NCBI GenBank assembly: GCA_937921835.1
Contig: CAKZVG010000337.1
Location: forward strand, 1-6,816
DNA: 6,816 nt
Origin: an uncultured Bryobacteraceae bacterium
GTDB taxonomy: Bacteria; Acidobacteriota; Terriglobia; Bryobacterales; Bryobacteraceae
Reading direction: 5' to 3'
Below the pieces are notes generated by a model. That model searched no databases. It had not been told where the DNA came from and was given only the letters and a program-made list of their open reading frames with translations. The translations under genes and the position numbers were made by a program. Position 1 is the first letter of the stretch, and each line of letters starts with the position of its first letter. Positions 1-5,617 of this stretch are shown here, in pieces.

Positions 1-1
1 C

Positions 2-1951
2 ATCTTCAACGAACCCATCAAGCAACTCACCAACGCCATTCAGGAGTATCATTATTTGCCCCACCGGGGAGTGGCCATCGATCCCTGGGCCAACGCGATC
101 TGCCATCACGACGGCTGGGCGGGCGGCGACGAGGATGGCCAGCCGTACGTCGAGCAGCACGAGGTCAATCCGCTGCGCAAGCTGATGAACCCGCTGCTGG
201 TGACCGGCGATCCGGAGTGGGCCGATTACACGCTCGAGGTCAAGGTGCGTCCACTTTCGTTCGACGACATGGCGGGCATCGCCTTCCGCTACCGCACCAA
301 CCGGCACTACTACCTTTTCGCGCTCACCGGCGGCAAGCGCGCCGTGCTGCGCCTGCGGCTGCCCGAGGAGAAACAGTTCCGGATCGCGGAGTGGAAGGAA
401 CTGGGCGAGGCGCCGTTCCCTTACGACGTGAAGCGCTACTACGCGCTGAAGGTGGAGAACGACGGTCCGCGCATCCGCGCCTCGATCGACGGCAAGCCGC
501 TCATCGAAGCAAGCGACGGGGAAATCCTGAAGGGCAAGATCGGCGTCACCTCGAACATACCGGCGCGCTTCACGGATGTGCTGGTCACGGCGTCCGAAGC
601 CGCCGGAGAGCGCATCCGGCGCGCCATCGCGGCGCGCGAGGCCGAACTCGAACGCCTGCGGGCCGGGAATCCGAAGCCGAAACTCTGGAAGAAGTTCGAT
701 ACTCCGGGCTTCGGCGCGGGCCGCAACGTGCGCTTCGGCGACCTGGACGGCGACGGGCAGCACGACATCCTGATCGCGCAGAACGTGCGGAAGGTGTCGC
801 GGAACTCCTTCGACCACATCAGTTGCCTCACGGCGGTGACGCTGGACGGGAAAGTGCTCTGGCAGATCGGACGGCCCGACCCCTACAACGACGTTCTGGC
901 CAACGACACGCCGTTCCAGATTCACGACCTCGACGGCGACGGCCGCAACGAAGTGGTGCTGGTGAAGGATTTCAAGATCCAGGTCCTCGACGGCCGGACC
1001 GGCCGCCTGAAGCAGTGGGTGTGGATGCCCGAAGCGCCGCGGGACAACAAGGAACGGCCTTACGAAATGGAAGTGGGCGATTCCATCTACTTCGCCGACT
1101 TCTCCGGCCGCGGGCAGGCGCGCGAGATCCTCATCAAGGACCGCTACCGCACCTTCTGGGTGTTCGACGACAAGCTCAAGCTGCTCTGGTCCGGCCAGGG
1201 CAACATCGGCCACTTTCCGTATTCGCTCGACACCAACGGCGACGGTCGCGAGGAACTCGCCATCGGCTACTCGATGTGGAGCCCGGACGGGAAGCGTCTG
1301 TGGTCGCTCGACGGCCAGCTTTCCGAGCACTCCGACGGGATCGTGCTCGGCAACTTCAGCGGGGACCCGCGGCGCGCCGTGCGCGCCTACCTGTTCGCCA
1401 GCGACGAAGGCTTCCTCATGACCAGCCTGAAGGGCGAGGTGCTGGCGCGCGCGCGCGTGGGCCACACCCAGAGCCCCAGCGTGGCGCGCTACCGGCCGGA
1501 CCTGCCCGGCTTGCAGTTGATGACCATCAACTTCTGGCGCAACCCGGGCATCGTCACGCTGTTCGATCACGACGGCCGCATCCTGGCGCAGGGCGAGCCG
1601 ATTCACACCGGCAGCCCGATTCTGCCCGTCAACTGGCGCGGCGACGGGCAGGAGTTCGCCATGCTCTCGGCGAATGCCAAAGAGGGCGGCATGATCGACG
1701 GCCAGCTTCGCCGGGTGGTCGTCTTCCCCGACGACGGCCATCCCGATCTCGCCTTCAACGTCCTAAACCTCACCGGGGACGAGCGCGATGAGATCGTGGT
1801 GTGGGACGCGCGGCGCGTCTGGATCTACACCCAGGACCGCCCCTTCAGCGGAGCGCGCATCTATGCGCCCGTCCGCAACCCGGACTACAATGAGTCAAAT
1901 TACCGGTGCAACGTCTCTCTGCCCGGCTGGAAGGAACACAAAGCCCGATGA
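2..1951 (+). CDS. Secreted-type LamG/DUF1080-like plus FG-GAP beta-propeller protein, 5' partial
   Basis: The reading frame is open from base 2, so the gene starts left of the window; 649 residues are visible. The TTG at 56 is internal to the open frame and is unlikely to be the start. Residues of about 70-205 read as a concanavalin-type jelly roll: the WADYTLEVKVRP strand, a RYRTNRHYYLFAL strand and a closing GVTSN...FTDVLV strand, as in DUF1080/LamG proteins that bind sugars. A charged helix (about 206-232) leads into a beta-propeller with calcium-loop motifs: DLDGDGQHD at 247, DLDGDGRNE at 309, DTNGDGREE at 410 and a weakened NLTGDERDE at 589. Similar propellers occur in PL11 rhamnogalacturonan lyases, so a polysaccharide lyase or binding role is possible, but I cannot identify catalytic residues. 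The N-terminal signal peptide would lie outside the window. The gene overlaps the next one by four bases (ATGA). Family fold is fairly sure; the activity is inference. Confidence 0.85.
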   Translation: MFNEPIKQLTNAIQEYHYLPHRGVAIDPWANAICHHDGWAGGDEDGQPYVEQHEVNPLRKLMNPLLVTGDPEWADYTLEVKVRPLSFDDMAGIAFRYRTNRHYYLFALTGGKRAVLRLRLPEEKQFRIAEWKELGEAPFPYDVKRYYALKVENDGPRIRASIDGKPLIEASDGEILKGKIGVTSNIPARFTDVLVTASEAAGERIRRAIAAREAELERLRAGNPKPKLWKKFDTPGFGAGRNVRFGDLDGDGQHDILIAQNVRKVSRNSFDHISCLTAVTLDGKVLWQIGRPDPYNDVLANDTPFQIHDLDGDGRNEVVLVKDFKIQVLDGRTGRLKQWVWMPEAPRDNKERPYEMEVGDSIYFADFSGRGQAREILIKDRYRTFWVFDDKLKLLWSGQGNIGHFPYSLDTNGDGREELAIGYSMWSPDGKRLWSLDGQLSEHSDGIVLGNFSGDPRRAVRAYLFASDEGFLMTSLKGEVLARARVGHTQSPSVARYRPDLPGLQLMTINFWRNPGIVTLFDHDGRILAQGEPIHTGSPILPVNWRGDGQEFAMLSANAKEGGMIDGQLRRVVVFPDDGHPDLAFNVLNLTGDERDEIVVWDARRVWIYTQDRPFSGARIYAPVRNPDYNESNYRCNVSLPGWKEHKAR

Positions 1952-3159
1952 TCCTGATACGAACGGCGCTTCTCGCCGCAGCTGCGGTTGCGCTGGCTTG
2001 CGCGCAAGCGGTCCCGCGGGTGGTCTGGAAGCACTTGAGCACCAAGAACGGCGACCTGGCGGCGCCCAACAGCGGCAAACAGCAGACCGCCAGCGCCGTG
2101 TTCGACATCGACAAGGACGGCGTCAACGACTTCGTCATCAGCGAGCGCACCGCCGCGCCCGCCGTGGTCTGGTACCGCCGCACGGGGAAGGGCTGGGACC
2201 GCTACGTGGTGGAAGCCGAGGCGCTGCGCATCGAGGCCGGCTCGGCGTTTCATGACATCGACGGCGACGGCGACCTGGACCTGGTGCTGGGCGGCGACAG
2301 CGGATCGAACGGGGTGTGGTGGTGGGAGAACCCGTATCCGGATTTCGATCCGGCCAAGCCCTGGCGGCGCAGGAGCATTAAGGCGTCGGGCGCCAACAAG
2401 CACCACGACCAGATGTTCCTGGACGCCGACGGCGACGGGCGGGCGGAACTGATCTTCTGGAACCAGGGCGCGCGGACGCTGTTTCTGGCGCGCATCCCGC
2501 CGGAGCCGCGCAAGGCGGGCGCCTGGCCGCTGACTCCCATCTACACCTACTCGTCCGACAGCGAGATGGAGCAGCGCGGATCTCCGGCCGGCTTCCGGGG
2601 CGTCAACGAACACGAAGGGCTGGCAAGTTGCGACGTGGACGGGGACGGCAAGCCGGACATCGTCGGCGGCGGGCGCTGGTTCAAGCACGTCAAGGGAGAC
2701 GAATACGCCGTCAACCTTATCGACGCCAGCTACAGTTTCTCCCGCTCAGCCTGCGGGCAGCTTATCCCCGGCGGGCGGCCCGAGGTGGTGCTGGTGGTGG
2801 GCGACGGGCTTGGCCCGCTGATGCTCTACGAATGGGTGAAAGGCACCTGGAAGGGGCGCAGACTGCTGGACGTTGACAACGGGCACAGCCTGGACCTGGT
2901 GGAGTTTTACAAAGACGGCCACCTGGATATCTTCGCCGCCGAGATGCGCCTGAACGGAGGGAATCCGCAAGCCAAGGCGTGGCTGCTGCTGAACGACGGC
3001 AATGGGAACTTCAAGACCACGGTCATCGCCGAGGGCTACGGCAATCACGAATCGAAAATCGCGGATCTGGACGGCAACGGCACGCTCGACGTGCTGGGGA
3101 AACCGTACAACTGGGAAACGCCGCGTCTCGACATCTGGCTCTCGCAGCCAGCCAGGTGA
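1948..3159 (+). CDS. Secreted FG-GAP/VCBS-repeat beta-propeller protein
   Basis: This 403-residue protein starts at the ATG that overlaps the upstream stop. GGAAGGA at 1929-1935 lies 12 bases before it. An in-frame ATG at 1906 is rejected because the 1948 start opens directly with a signal peptide: Arg5, a hydrophobic Leu/Ala/Val stretch, and A-Q-A at 19-21 as a likely signal peptidase I site. Cys18 sits in L-A-C, but Ala at -3 makes this a poor lipobox. Asp-rich calcium loops recur at residues 53 (DIDKDG), 103 (DIDGDGDLD), 159 (DADGDGRAE), 229 (DVDGDGKPD) and 373 (DLDGNGTLD), with a degenerate YKDGHLD at 321-327. Together they indicate a propeller of about six or seven blades. The WWWENP segment (124-129) is typical of VCBS proteins of Planctomycetota and Acidobacteriota. 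It is expected to be periplasmic or extracellular, binding ligand or carbohydrate. No catalytic motif is recognised. It is co-transcribed with the flanking genes. Confidence 0.88.
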   Translation: MILIRTALLAAAAVALACAQAVPRVVWKHLSTKNGDLAAPNSGKQQTASAVFDIDKDGVNDFVISERTAAPAVVWYRRTGKGWDRYVVEAEALRIEAGSAFHDIDGDGDLDLVLGGDSGSNGVWWWENPYPDFDPAKPWRRRSIKASGANKHHDQMFLDADGDGRAELIFWNQGARTLFLARIPPEPRKAGAWPLTPIYTYSSDSEMEQRGSPAGFRGVNEHEGLASCDVDGDGKPDIVGGGRWFKHVKGDEYAVNLIDASYSFSRSACGQLIPGGRPEVVLVVGDGLGPLMLYEWVKGTWKGRRLLDVDNGHSLDLVEFYKDGHLDIFAAEMRLNGGNPQAKAWLLLNDGNGNFKTTVIAEGYGNHESKIADLDGNGTLDVLGKPYNWETPRLDIWLSQPAR

Positions 3160-3163
3160 AGCC

Positions 3164-3949
3164 ATGGACGGCAAGGTCGAAGTCCAGTTCAGCTTGCAGG
3201 CCGGAAGGCGGACCATCGACGCTTCGGCGCGCGTGCCCACGGGGCGCGTTCCGCTGGTGCAGATCATTCCGGTGATCCACGGGATCGCGTCGGCGCTGGC
3301 GCAAGCGGGAATCGAAGACGTCCAGGAAGAGGGAAAGACCGTGTCCTGCCGCGCGGGCTGCGGGGCCTGCTGCCGGCAGGCGGTGCCGGTGACCGAAGCC
3401 GAGGCGCAGTACCTGGCGGCGCTGGTGGAGTCGCTCCCCGCCGCCCACCAGGAAGAGGTCCGGGAGCGGTTCCGGGAGGCAATCGGGCGCGTCGAGGCGG
3501 CCGGTTTCGGCCACAAGATGCGCAATCTGGGGGACTACGGCGAGGACGAGCGTTTCCGGATCTGCTTGGACTACTTCCACCTGGGAGTGGCGTGCCCGTT
3601 TCTGGAGGACGAGTCGTGCAGCATCCACCCTTACCGGCCGGCGATCTGCCGGGAGTATTCCGTCACTTCGCCGGCCGCACTCTGCGCGAACTGCAACCCG
3701 GACGAGATCGAACGGGTACCCATCTACGCGCGGCCCACGCGGGCGCTGGCCGGAATGCTGAGCGAAGCGGAGCCGGCCGACGCCTTCATGCTGCCTCACA
3801 TGAACCTGATTTACGCCTTGGAATGGGCGGAGGGACATCTGCCCGAGGAGCCCCGGAGCACGGGACCGGAACTGCTGCGGAGGTTTCTGGAGCGGCTGTC
3901 GAATTCCGTTGGAGCCAACGAGCCGCAAGCCCCCGCGCCGCGGAAATGA
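3164..3949 (+). CDS. YkgJ-family CxxxCxxCC metal-cluster protein
   Basis: This is a 261-residue cytosolic protein with no signal peptide. The start is fixed by AGGTG at 3154-3158, five bases before the ATG; this Shine-Dalgarno runs into the TGA of the upstream gene, so the two are translationally coupled. The hallmark is C62-x3-C66-x2-C69-C70 (CRAGCGACC), followed by the second family block with C144, C152 and C162 (CPFLEDESC...RPAICREY), then C174 and C177 (CANC), and a lone C134. This matches the zinc- or iron-sulfur-binding YkgJ family (PF03692, also related to FliB). The biochemical role of most members is unknown; FliB relatives methylate flagellin lysines, but nothing here points to flagella. 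Residues 1-60 form an extra N-terminal region with no known domain. The operon link with two exported propeller proteins is odd for a cytosolic metal protein; a maturation or modification role would be speculation. Confidence 0.88.
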   Translation: MDGKVEVQFSLQAGRRTIDASARVPTGRVPLVQIIPVIHGIASALAQAGIEDVQEEGKTVSCRAGCGACCRQAVPVTEAEAQYLAALVESLPAAHQEEVRERFREAIGRVEAAGFGHKMRNLGDYGEDERFRICLDYFHLGVACPFLEDESCSIHPYRPAICREYSVTSPAALCANCNPDEIERVPIYARPTRALAGMLSEAEPADAFMLPHMNLIYALEWAEGHLPEEPRSTGPELLRRFLERLSNSVGANEPQAPAPRK

Positions 3950-3951
3950 AA

Positions 3952-3978
3952 AGGCCCGCCTGGTTCGCAAGCGGGCCT
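3952..3978 (-). terminator. Intrinsic terminator of ydcH, possibly bidirectional
   Basis: AGGCCCGC (3952-3959) and GCGGGCCT (3971-3978) form a perfect 8-bp stem with an 11-base loop. Read on the minus strand the stem is followed by TTTCATTTC (3951-3943), a reasonable U-rich tail, about 30 bases after the ydcH stop. On the plus strand the tail is TGTCGTCACC, too U-poor for a strong terminator, though the hairpin begins two bases after the stop of the YkgJ-family gene and may also protect that mRNA end. Confidence 0.7.
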
Positions 3979-4009
3979 GTCGTCACCTGGAGACCGGCGT
4001 GCCCGGCGG

Positions 4010-4246
4010 CTAGACCGTCTGCTGCGCCCGGTGGCGGCTCAGGATTTCGGTCATCTGATCCTTGAGCCGCAGTTTCAACTTCTTCAGCCTGACTTCCTCC
4101 ATCTTCTCGTGCTCGGAGAGATGGGGCCGCGCCTCCAACTCCTCCACCTGACGTTTGAAAAGCGCATGCTGATCGGCCAGGCGGCGGAATTCTTCGTCGG
4201 TTGCCATCAGATGCGCTTTGAGTTCATCGAGAGTGCTTCTCTCCAT
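4010..4246 (-). CDS. ydcH: YdcH family (DUF465) small helical protein
   Basis: This 78-residue, highly charged, helical protein is close to the usual 70-75 residues of the family. The C-terminal half carries the recognisable family core: a hydrophilic turn (SEHEKMEE, 44-51), then the LKKLKLRLKDQMTEIL helix (54-69), which resembles the KKQKLQLKDEM helix of E. coli YdcH. The N-terminal half (DELKAHLMATDEEFRRLADQ) is the matching helix of an expected antiparallel coiled-coil hairpin. The start at 4246 is supported by AAGGAGG (complement of 4258-4264), 11 bases upstream. The function of DUF465 proteins is not established. The gene has its own promoter at 4383-4411 and a terminator at 3952-3978, so it is probably monocistronic. 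It sits downstream of the peroxiredoxin gene and converges with the YkgJ-family gene. The gene symbol is by family resemblance only. Confidence 0.85.
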   Translation of the reverse strand: MERSTLDELKAHLMATDEEFRRLADQHALFKRQVEELEARPHLSEHEKMEEVRLKKLKLRLKDQMTEILSRHRAQQTV

Positions 4247-4334
4247 TTCCTGGGGTCCCTCCTTCGCGGAGGACGCCCGCCGGGCCGGGTGGGGCAACGA
4301 GATCGGGTGGCTCGGTGGGTGCGCTCCGGTGAGT

Positions 4335-4349
4335 TCATTCTCAGAATGA
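4335..4349. repeat. Perfect 7-1-7 inverted repeat in the ydcH leader
   Basis: TCATTCT-C-AGAATGA is a perfect 15-base inverted repeat with a one-base centre. It is AT-richer than its surroundings and lies roughly 27-41 bases downstream of the predicted ydcH transcription start. The 7-1-7 layout is that of Fur/PerR-type operators, but the sequence is not a canonical Fur box. It could also be a small RNA hairpin or a remnant of a dispersed repeat. Confidence 0.4.
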
Positions 4350-4382
4350 CGAGGCCCGGCGCCGGGGCCAGCCTTCATCTGA

Positions 4383-4411
4383 ACAGTAACATGATCGTCA
4401 TGGGGCGTCAA
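4383..4411 (-). promoter_or_regulatory. Sigma-70-type promoter for ydcH
   Basis: On the minus strand, TTGACG (complement of 4406-4411) is followed by a 17-base spacer and TACTGT (complement of 4383-4388). A TG dinucleotide one base before the -10 gives an extended -10 element. Transcription would start near 4376, leaving a leader of about 130 bases before the ydcH ATG. The rest of the 4247-4461 gap shows no convincing gene; a GC palindrome (CCCGGCGCCGGG at about 4355-4366) has no U tail. Confidence 0.5.
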
Positions 4412-4461
4412 TCGAGGATTGGTACTACACGGACCATCCGGCCCGGGGCCCGCCGCCGCCT

Positions 4462-5001
4462 CTAATTCTTCCGAATCCGCTGGCAGGCCTCCGCCGCGCC
4501 AGTGGGGTCGACCGCCGCGGTCCCCTCCTCGATGTGCTGGATCCGGCCCGCGGTGTCGATGACGAACGTGGTGCGGTTGGCGACTCCGCGTTCCGGCACC
4601 AGCACCCCGTACTCGGCCGAGACCTTGCGCATGAAATCGCTCAGCAGCGGGTAGCTCGCCTTGAGATGCTCTTCCGCCCAGTGCCGCAGGGTGGGCGCGT
4701 TGTCCGTGCTGATCCCGAGCACCTGCGCGCCCGCCGTATCGAAGTTGGCGATGCCGGCCTGGTAAGCCGTCAGCTCCTTGGTGCACCCGCCCGTGAACGC
4801 GGCCGGGAAAAAGGCCAGCACGACCGTCTTCTTGCCCCGGAACTCGGAAAGCGAGATGGGTTTCCCGGTGGAGGAGGGCAGGGTGAAATCGGGGGCCATG
4901 TCCCCAACTTTCAGATGCGTTTTCCCGGCCGGCTTCTGAGCCGGCGCGGCCAGCGCGGCGCCGATGCCCGCGCAGGCAAGCCTTCTGCTGATTGTCATCA
5001 T
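4462..5001 (-). CDS. Exported AhpE-like peroxiredoxin
   Basis: This 179-residue thioredoxin-fold peroxidase reduces H2O2 or organic hydroperoxides. The peroxidatic motif is FFPAAFTGGC (64-73): P66, T70 and C73 form the PxxxTxxC signature, and R143 in ANRTTFVID supplies the conserved Arg. PLLSDF (118-123) and YGV (131-133) match the AhpE-like branch. There is no Cys five residues after C73 as in BCP/PrxQ; the only other cysteines are C10 in the leader and C173 near the C-terminus, so it is probably 1-Cys or uses C173. The first 21 residues form a signal peptide with an RR pair (ISRRLACAG, weakly Tat-like) and A-P-A at 19-21, placing the enzyme in the periplasm. The start at 5001 (or the adjacent ATG at 4998) follows AGAGGG (complement of 5008-5013) by six bases. 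The gene is divergent from the Fur-family gene, which suggests control by it. Confidence 0.92.
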   Translation of the reverse strand: MMTISRRLACAGIGAALAAPAQKPAGKTHLKVGDMAPDFTLPSSTGKPISLSEFRGKKTVVLAFFPAAFTGGCTKELTAYQAGIANFDTAGAQVLGISTDNAPTLRHWAEEHLKASYPLLSDFMRKVSAEYGVLVPERGVANRTTFVIDTAGRIQHIEEGTAAVDPTGAAEACQRIRKN

Positions 5002-5045
5002 TGGTATCCCTCTGGGAGAACCGGCCCTGCGGTCCCCTGGGCGAA

Positions 5046-5075
5046 AGCGTAGCATCCGGAGCGGGTCAACAGCAA
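5046..5075 (-). promoter_or_regulatory. Candidate promoter for the peroxiredoxin gene
   Basis: On the minus strand TTGCTG (complement of 5070-5075), an 18-base spacer and TACGCT (complement of 5046-5051) preceded by TGC (extended -10) form a weak sigma-70-like promoter. The leader would be about 38 bases. The better-looking TTGACC at 5064-5069 is too close to this -10 and has no good -10 of its own at 16-18 bases. The 19-base operator lies about 60 bases upstream, so it would not cover this promoter directly. Confidence 0.35.
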
Positions 5076-5096
5076 GCCGCGGCCGCCGCCCGCCCC

Positions 5097-5125
5097 TTGA
5101 CACGCTCCGCGTTTGGACGTAGTCT
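5097..5125 (+). promoter_or_regulatory. Promoter of the Fur-family gene
   Basis: A consensus -35 TTGACA (5097-5102) is followed by a 17-base spacer and the -10-like TAGTCT (5120-5125). Transcription should start around 5131-5133, which coincides with the GTG start codon at 5132, so the mRNA is probably leaderless. The -10 lies wholly inside the inverted repeat at 5111-5129. Confidence 0.6.
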
Positions 5126-5129
5126 AAAC
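5111..5129. promoter_or_regulatory. Putative Fur-family operator (autoregulatory inverted repeat)
   Basis: GTTTGGAC-GTA-GTCTAAAC is a 19-base inverted repeat with 8-base arms, a 3-base centre and a single arm mismatch (G5115). It is AT-richer than the surrounding GC-rich gap and covers the -10 box of the Fur-family gene, the expected place for an autorepressor. The TTTRGAC-n3-GTCTAAA shape resembles, from memory, the Irr iron-control element (TTTAGAA-n3-TTCTAAA) more than the 7-1-7 PerR box. Binding by the adjacent regulator is inference. Confidence 0.6.
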
Positions 5130-5131
5130 TC

Positions 5132-5539
5132 GTGCTTACGGAGAAGGTCATCGCGCTGCTGCGGGAGCACGGCATTCAGCCGACGCCGCAGCGCATCGCG
5201 GTGGCGCAAGGCGTACTGGGAGACGGCACGCACCCGTCCGCGCAGCGGGTTTGGGAGCGGGTGAGGCGCCGCCGCCCCGCCGTATCGAGGGCGACAGTCT
5301 ACAACACCTTGAACCTGTTCGCCGCCAAGGGACTGCTGAAGGTTCAGGCGCTGAGCGAAGGAACCGTGGCCTTCGATCCGCACGTGGCGCCGCACCATCA
5401 TTTCATCGACCGGGAAACGGGCGCCATTTTCGACGTGCCGTGGGATGCGGTTCAGGTTTCCGGTCAAGCCTCTTTGGCGGCGTTCGAGGTGCAGGAATAC
5501 CAGGTCGTCATGCGGGGCAGGAAGCGCCGCCGGGCGTAA
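5132..5539 (+). CDS. Cysteine-free Fur-superfamily regulator (PerR/Irr-like)
   Basis: This 135-residue regulator has an N-terminal winged helix: the TPQR motif at 18-21, H34-P-S in the usual position, and the SRATVYNTLNLF recognition helix (52-63). The C-terminal dimerisation and metal domain follows. The regulatory metal ligands align with B. subtilis PerR: H34 (H37), D82 (D85), H88 (H91), H90 (H93) and D101 (D104). The HHHxxCxxCG block is instead HHHFIDRETG, with D93 and T96 replacing the Cys pair. The second CxxC is also gone, as the protein ends in a basic RGRKRRRA tail, so there is no structural zinc site and no cysteine anywhere. This resembles Irr-type proteins. GTG at 5132 is the only reasonable start, since an in-frame TAG lies at 5120; no Shine-Dalgarno is visible. 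It probably represses itself through the 5111-5129 repeat and may control the divergent peroxiredoxin gene. Whether it senses peroxide, iron, manganese or heme cannot be told. Confidence 0.88.
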   Translation: MLTEKVIALLREHGIQPTPQRIAVAQGVLGDGTHPSAQRVWERVRRRRPAVSRATVYNTLNLFAAKGLLKVQALSEGTVAFDPHVAPHHHFIDRETGAIFDVPWDAVQVSGQASLAAFEVQEYQVVMRGRKRRRA

Positions 5540-5601
5540 CGCGGCGCGGCGGCGCGATGCGCTTTGATGGCAACGGCATCGGTGCGGCGGGCCGGGGCGC
5601 C

Positions 5602-5610
5602 TGCTATAGT
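5602..5610 (+). promoter_or_regulatory. Extended -10 promoter of the M20 hydrolase gene
   Basis: TGCTATAGT contains the extended -10 TGn plus TATAGT (5 of 6 to TATAAT). No good -35 is seen at the right distance. The ATG follows after seven bases, so the start site would coincide with the start codon and the mRNA would be leaderless; no Shine-Dalgarno is present. Confidence 0.5.
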
Positions 5611-5617
5611 GTGTCCC

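Noticed and set aside
1445..1457. Alternating GC tract of 13 bases
   Set aside because: It lies inside the first coding region and encodes ordinary Ala/Arg codons, as expected in GC-rich DNA; no sign of a separate Z-DNA function.
1948..2010. Possible lipoprotein signal (LAC) in the second propeller protein
   Set aside because: Ala at -3 and Leu at -2 break the lipobox, while A-Q-A three residues later is a good signal peptidase I site.
3023..3970. Minus-strand open frame of 315 codons
   Set aside because: Antisense to the YkgJ-family gene, whose Cys motifs and Shine-Dalgarno are clear; the translation has no recognisable domain.
4325..4352. Possible dispersed GTCATTCTGAG-type intergenic repeat
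   Set aside because: The minus strand reads CGTCATTCTGAG, like the start of repeats seen in some soil bacteria, but only about a dozen bases fit and there is a single copy in the window.
4031..4465. Plus-strand open frame of 144 codons
   Set aside because: It mirrors ydcH and its leader, has no Shine-Dalgarno, and would run against the ydcH promoter.
5525..5555. GC-rich inverted repeat around the stop of the Fur-family gene
   Set aside because: The possible stem has no U-rich tail and could arise by chance in such GC-rich sequence, so it is not called a terminator.
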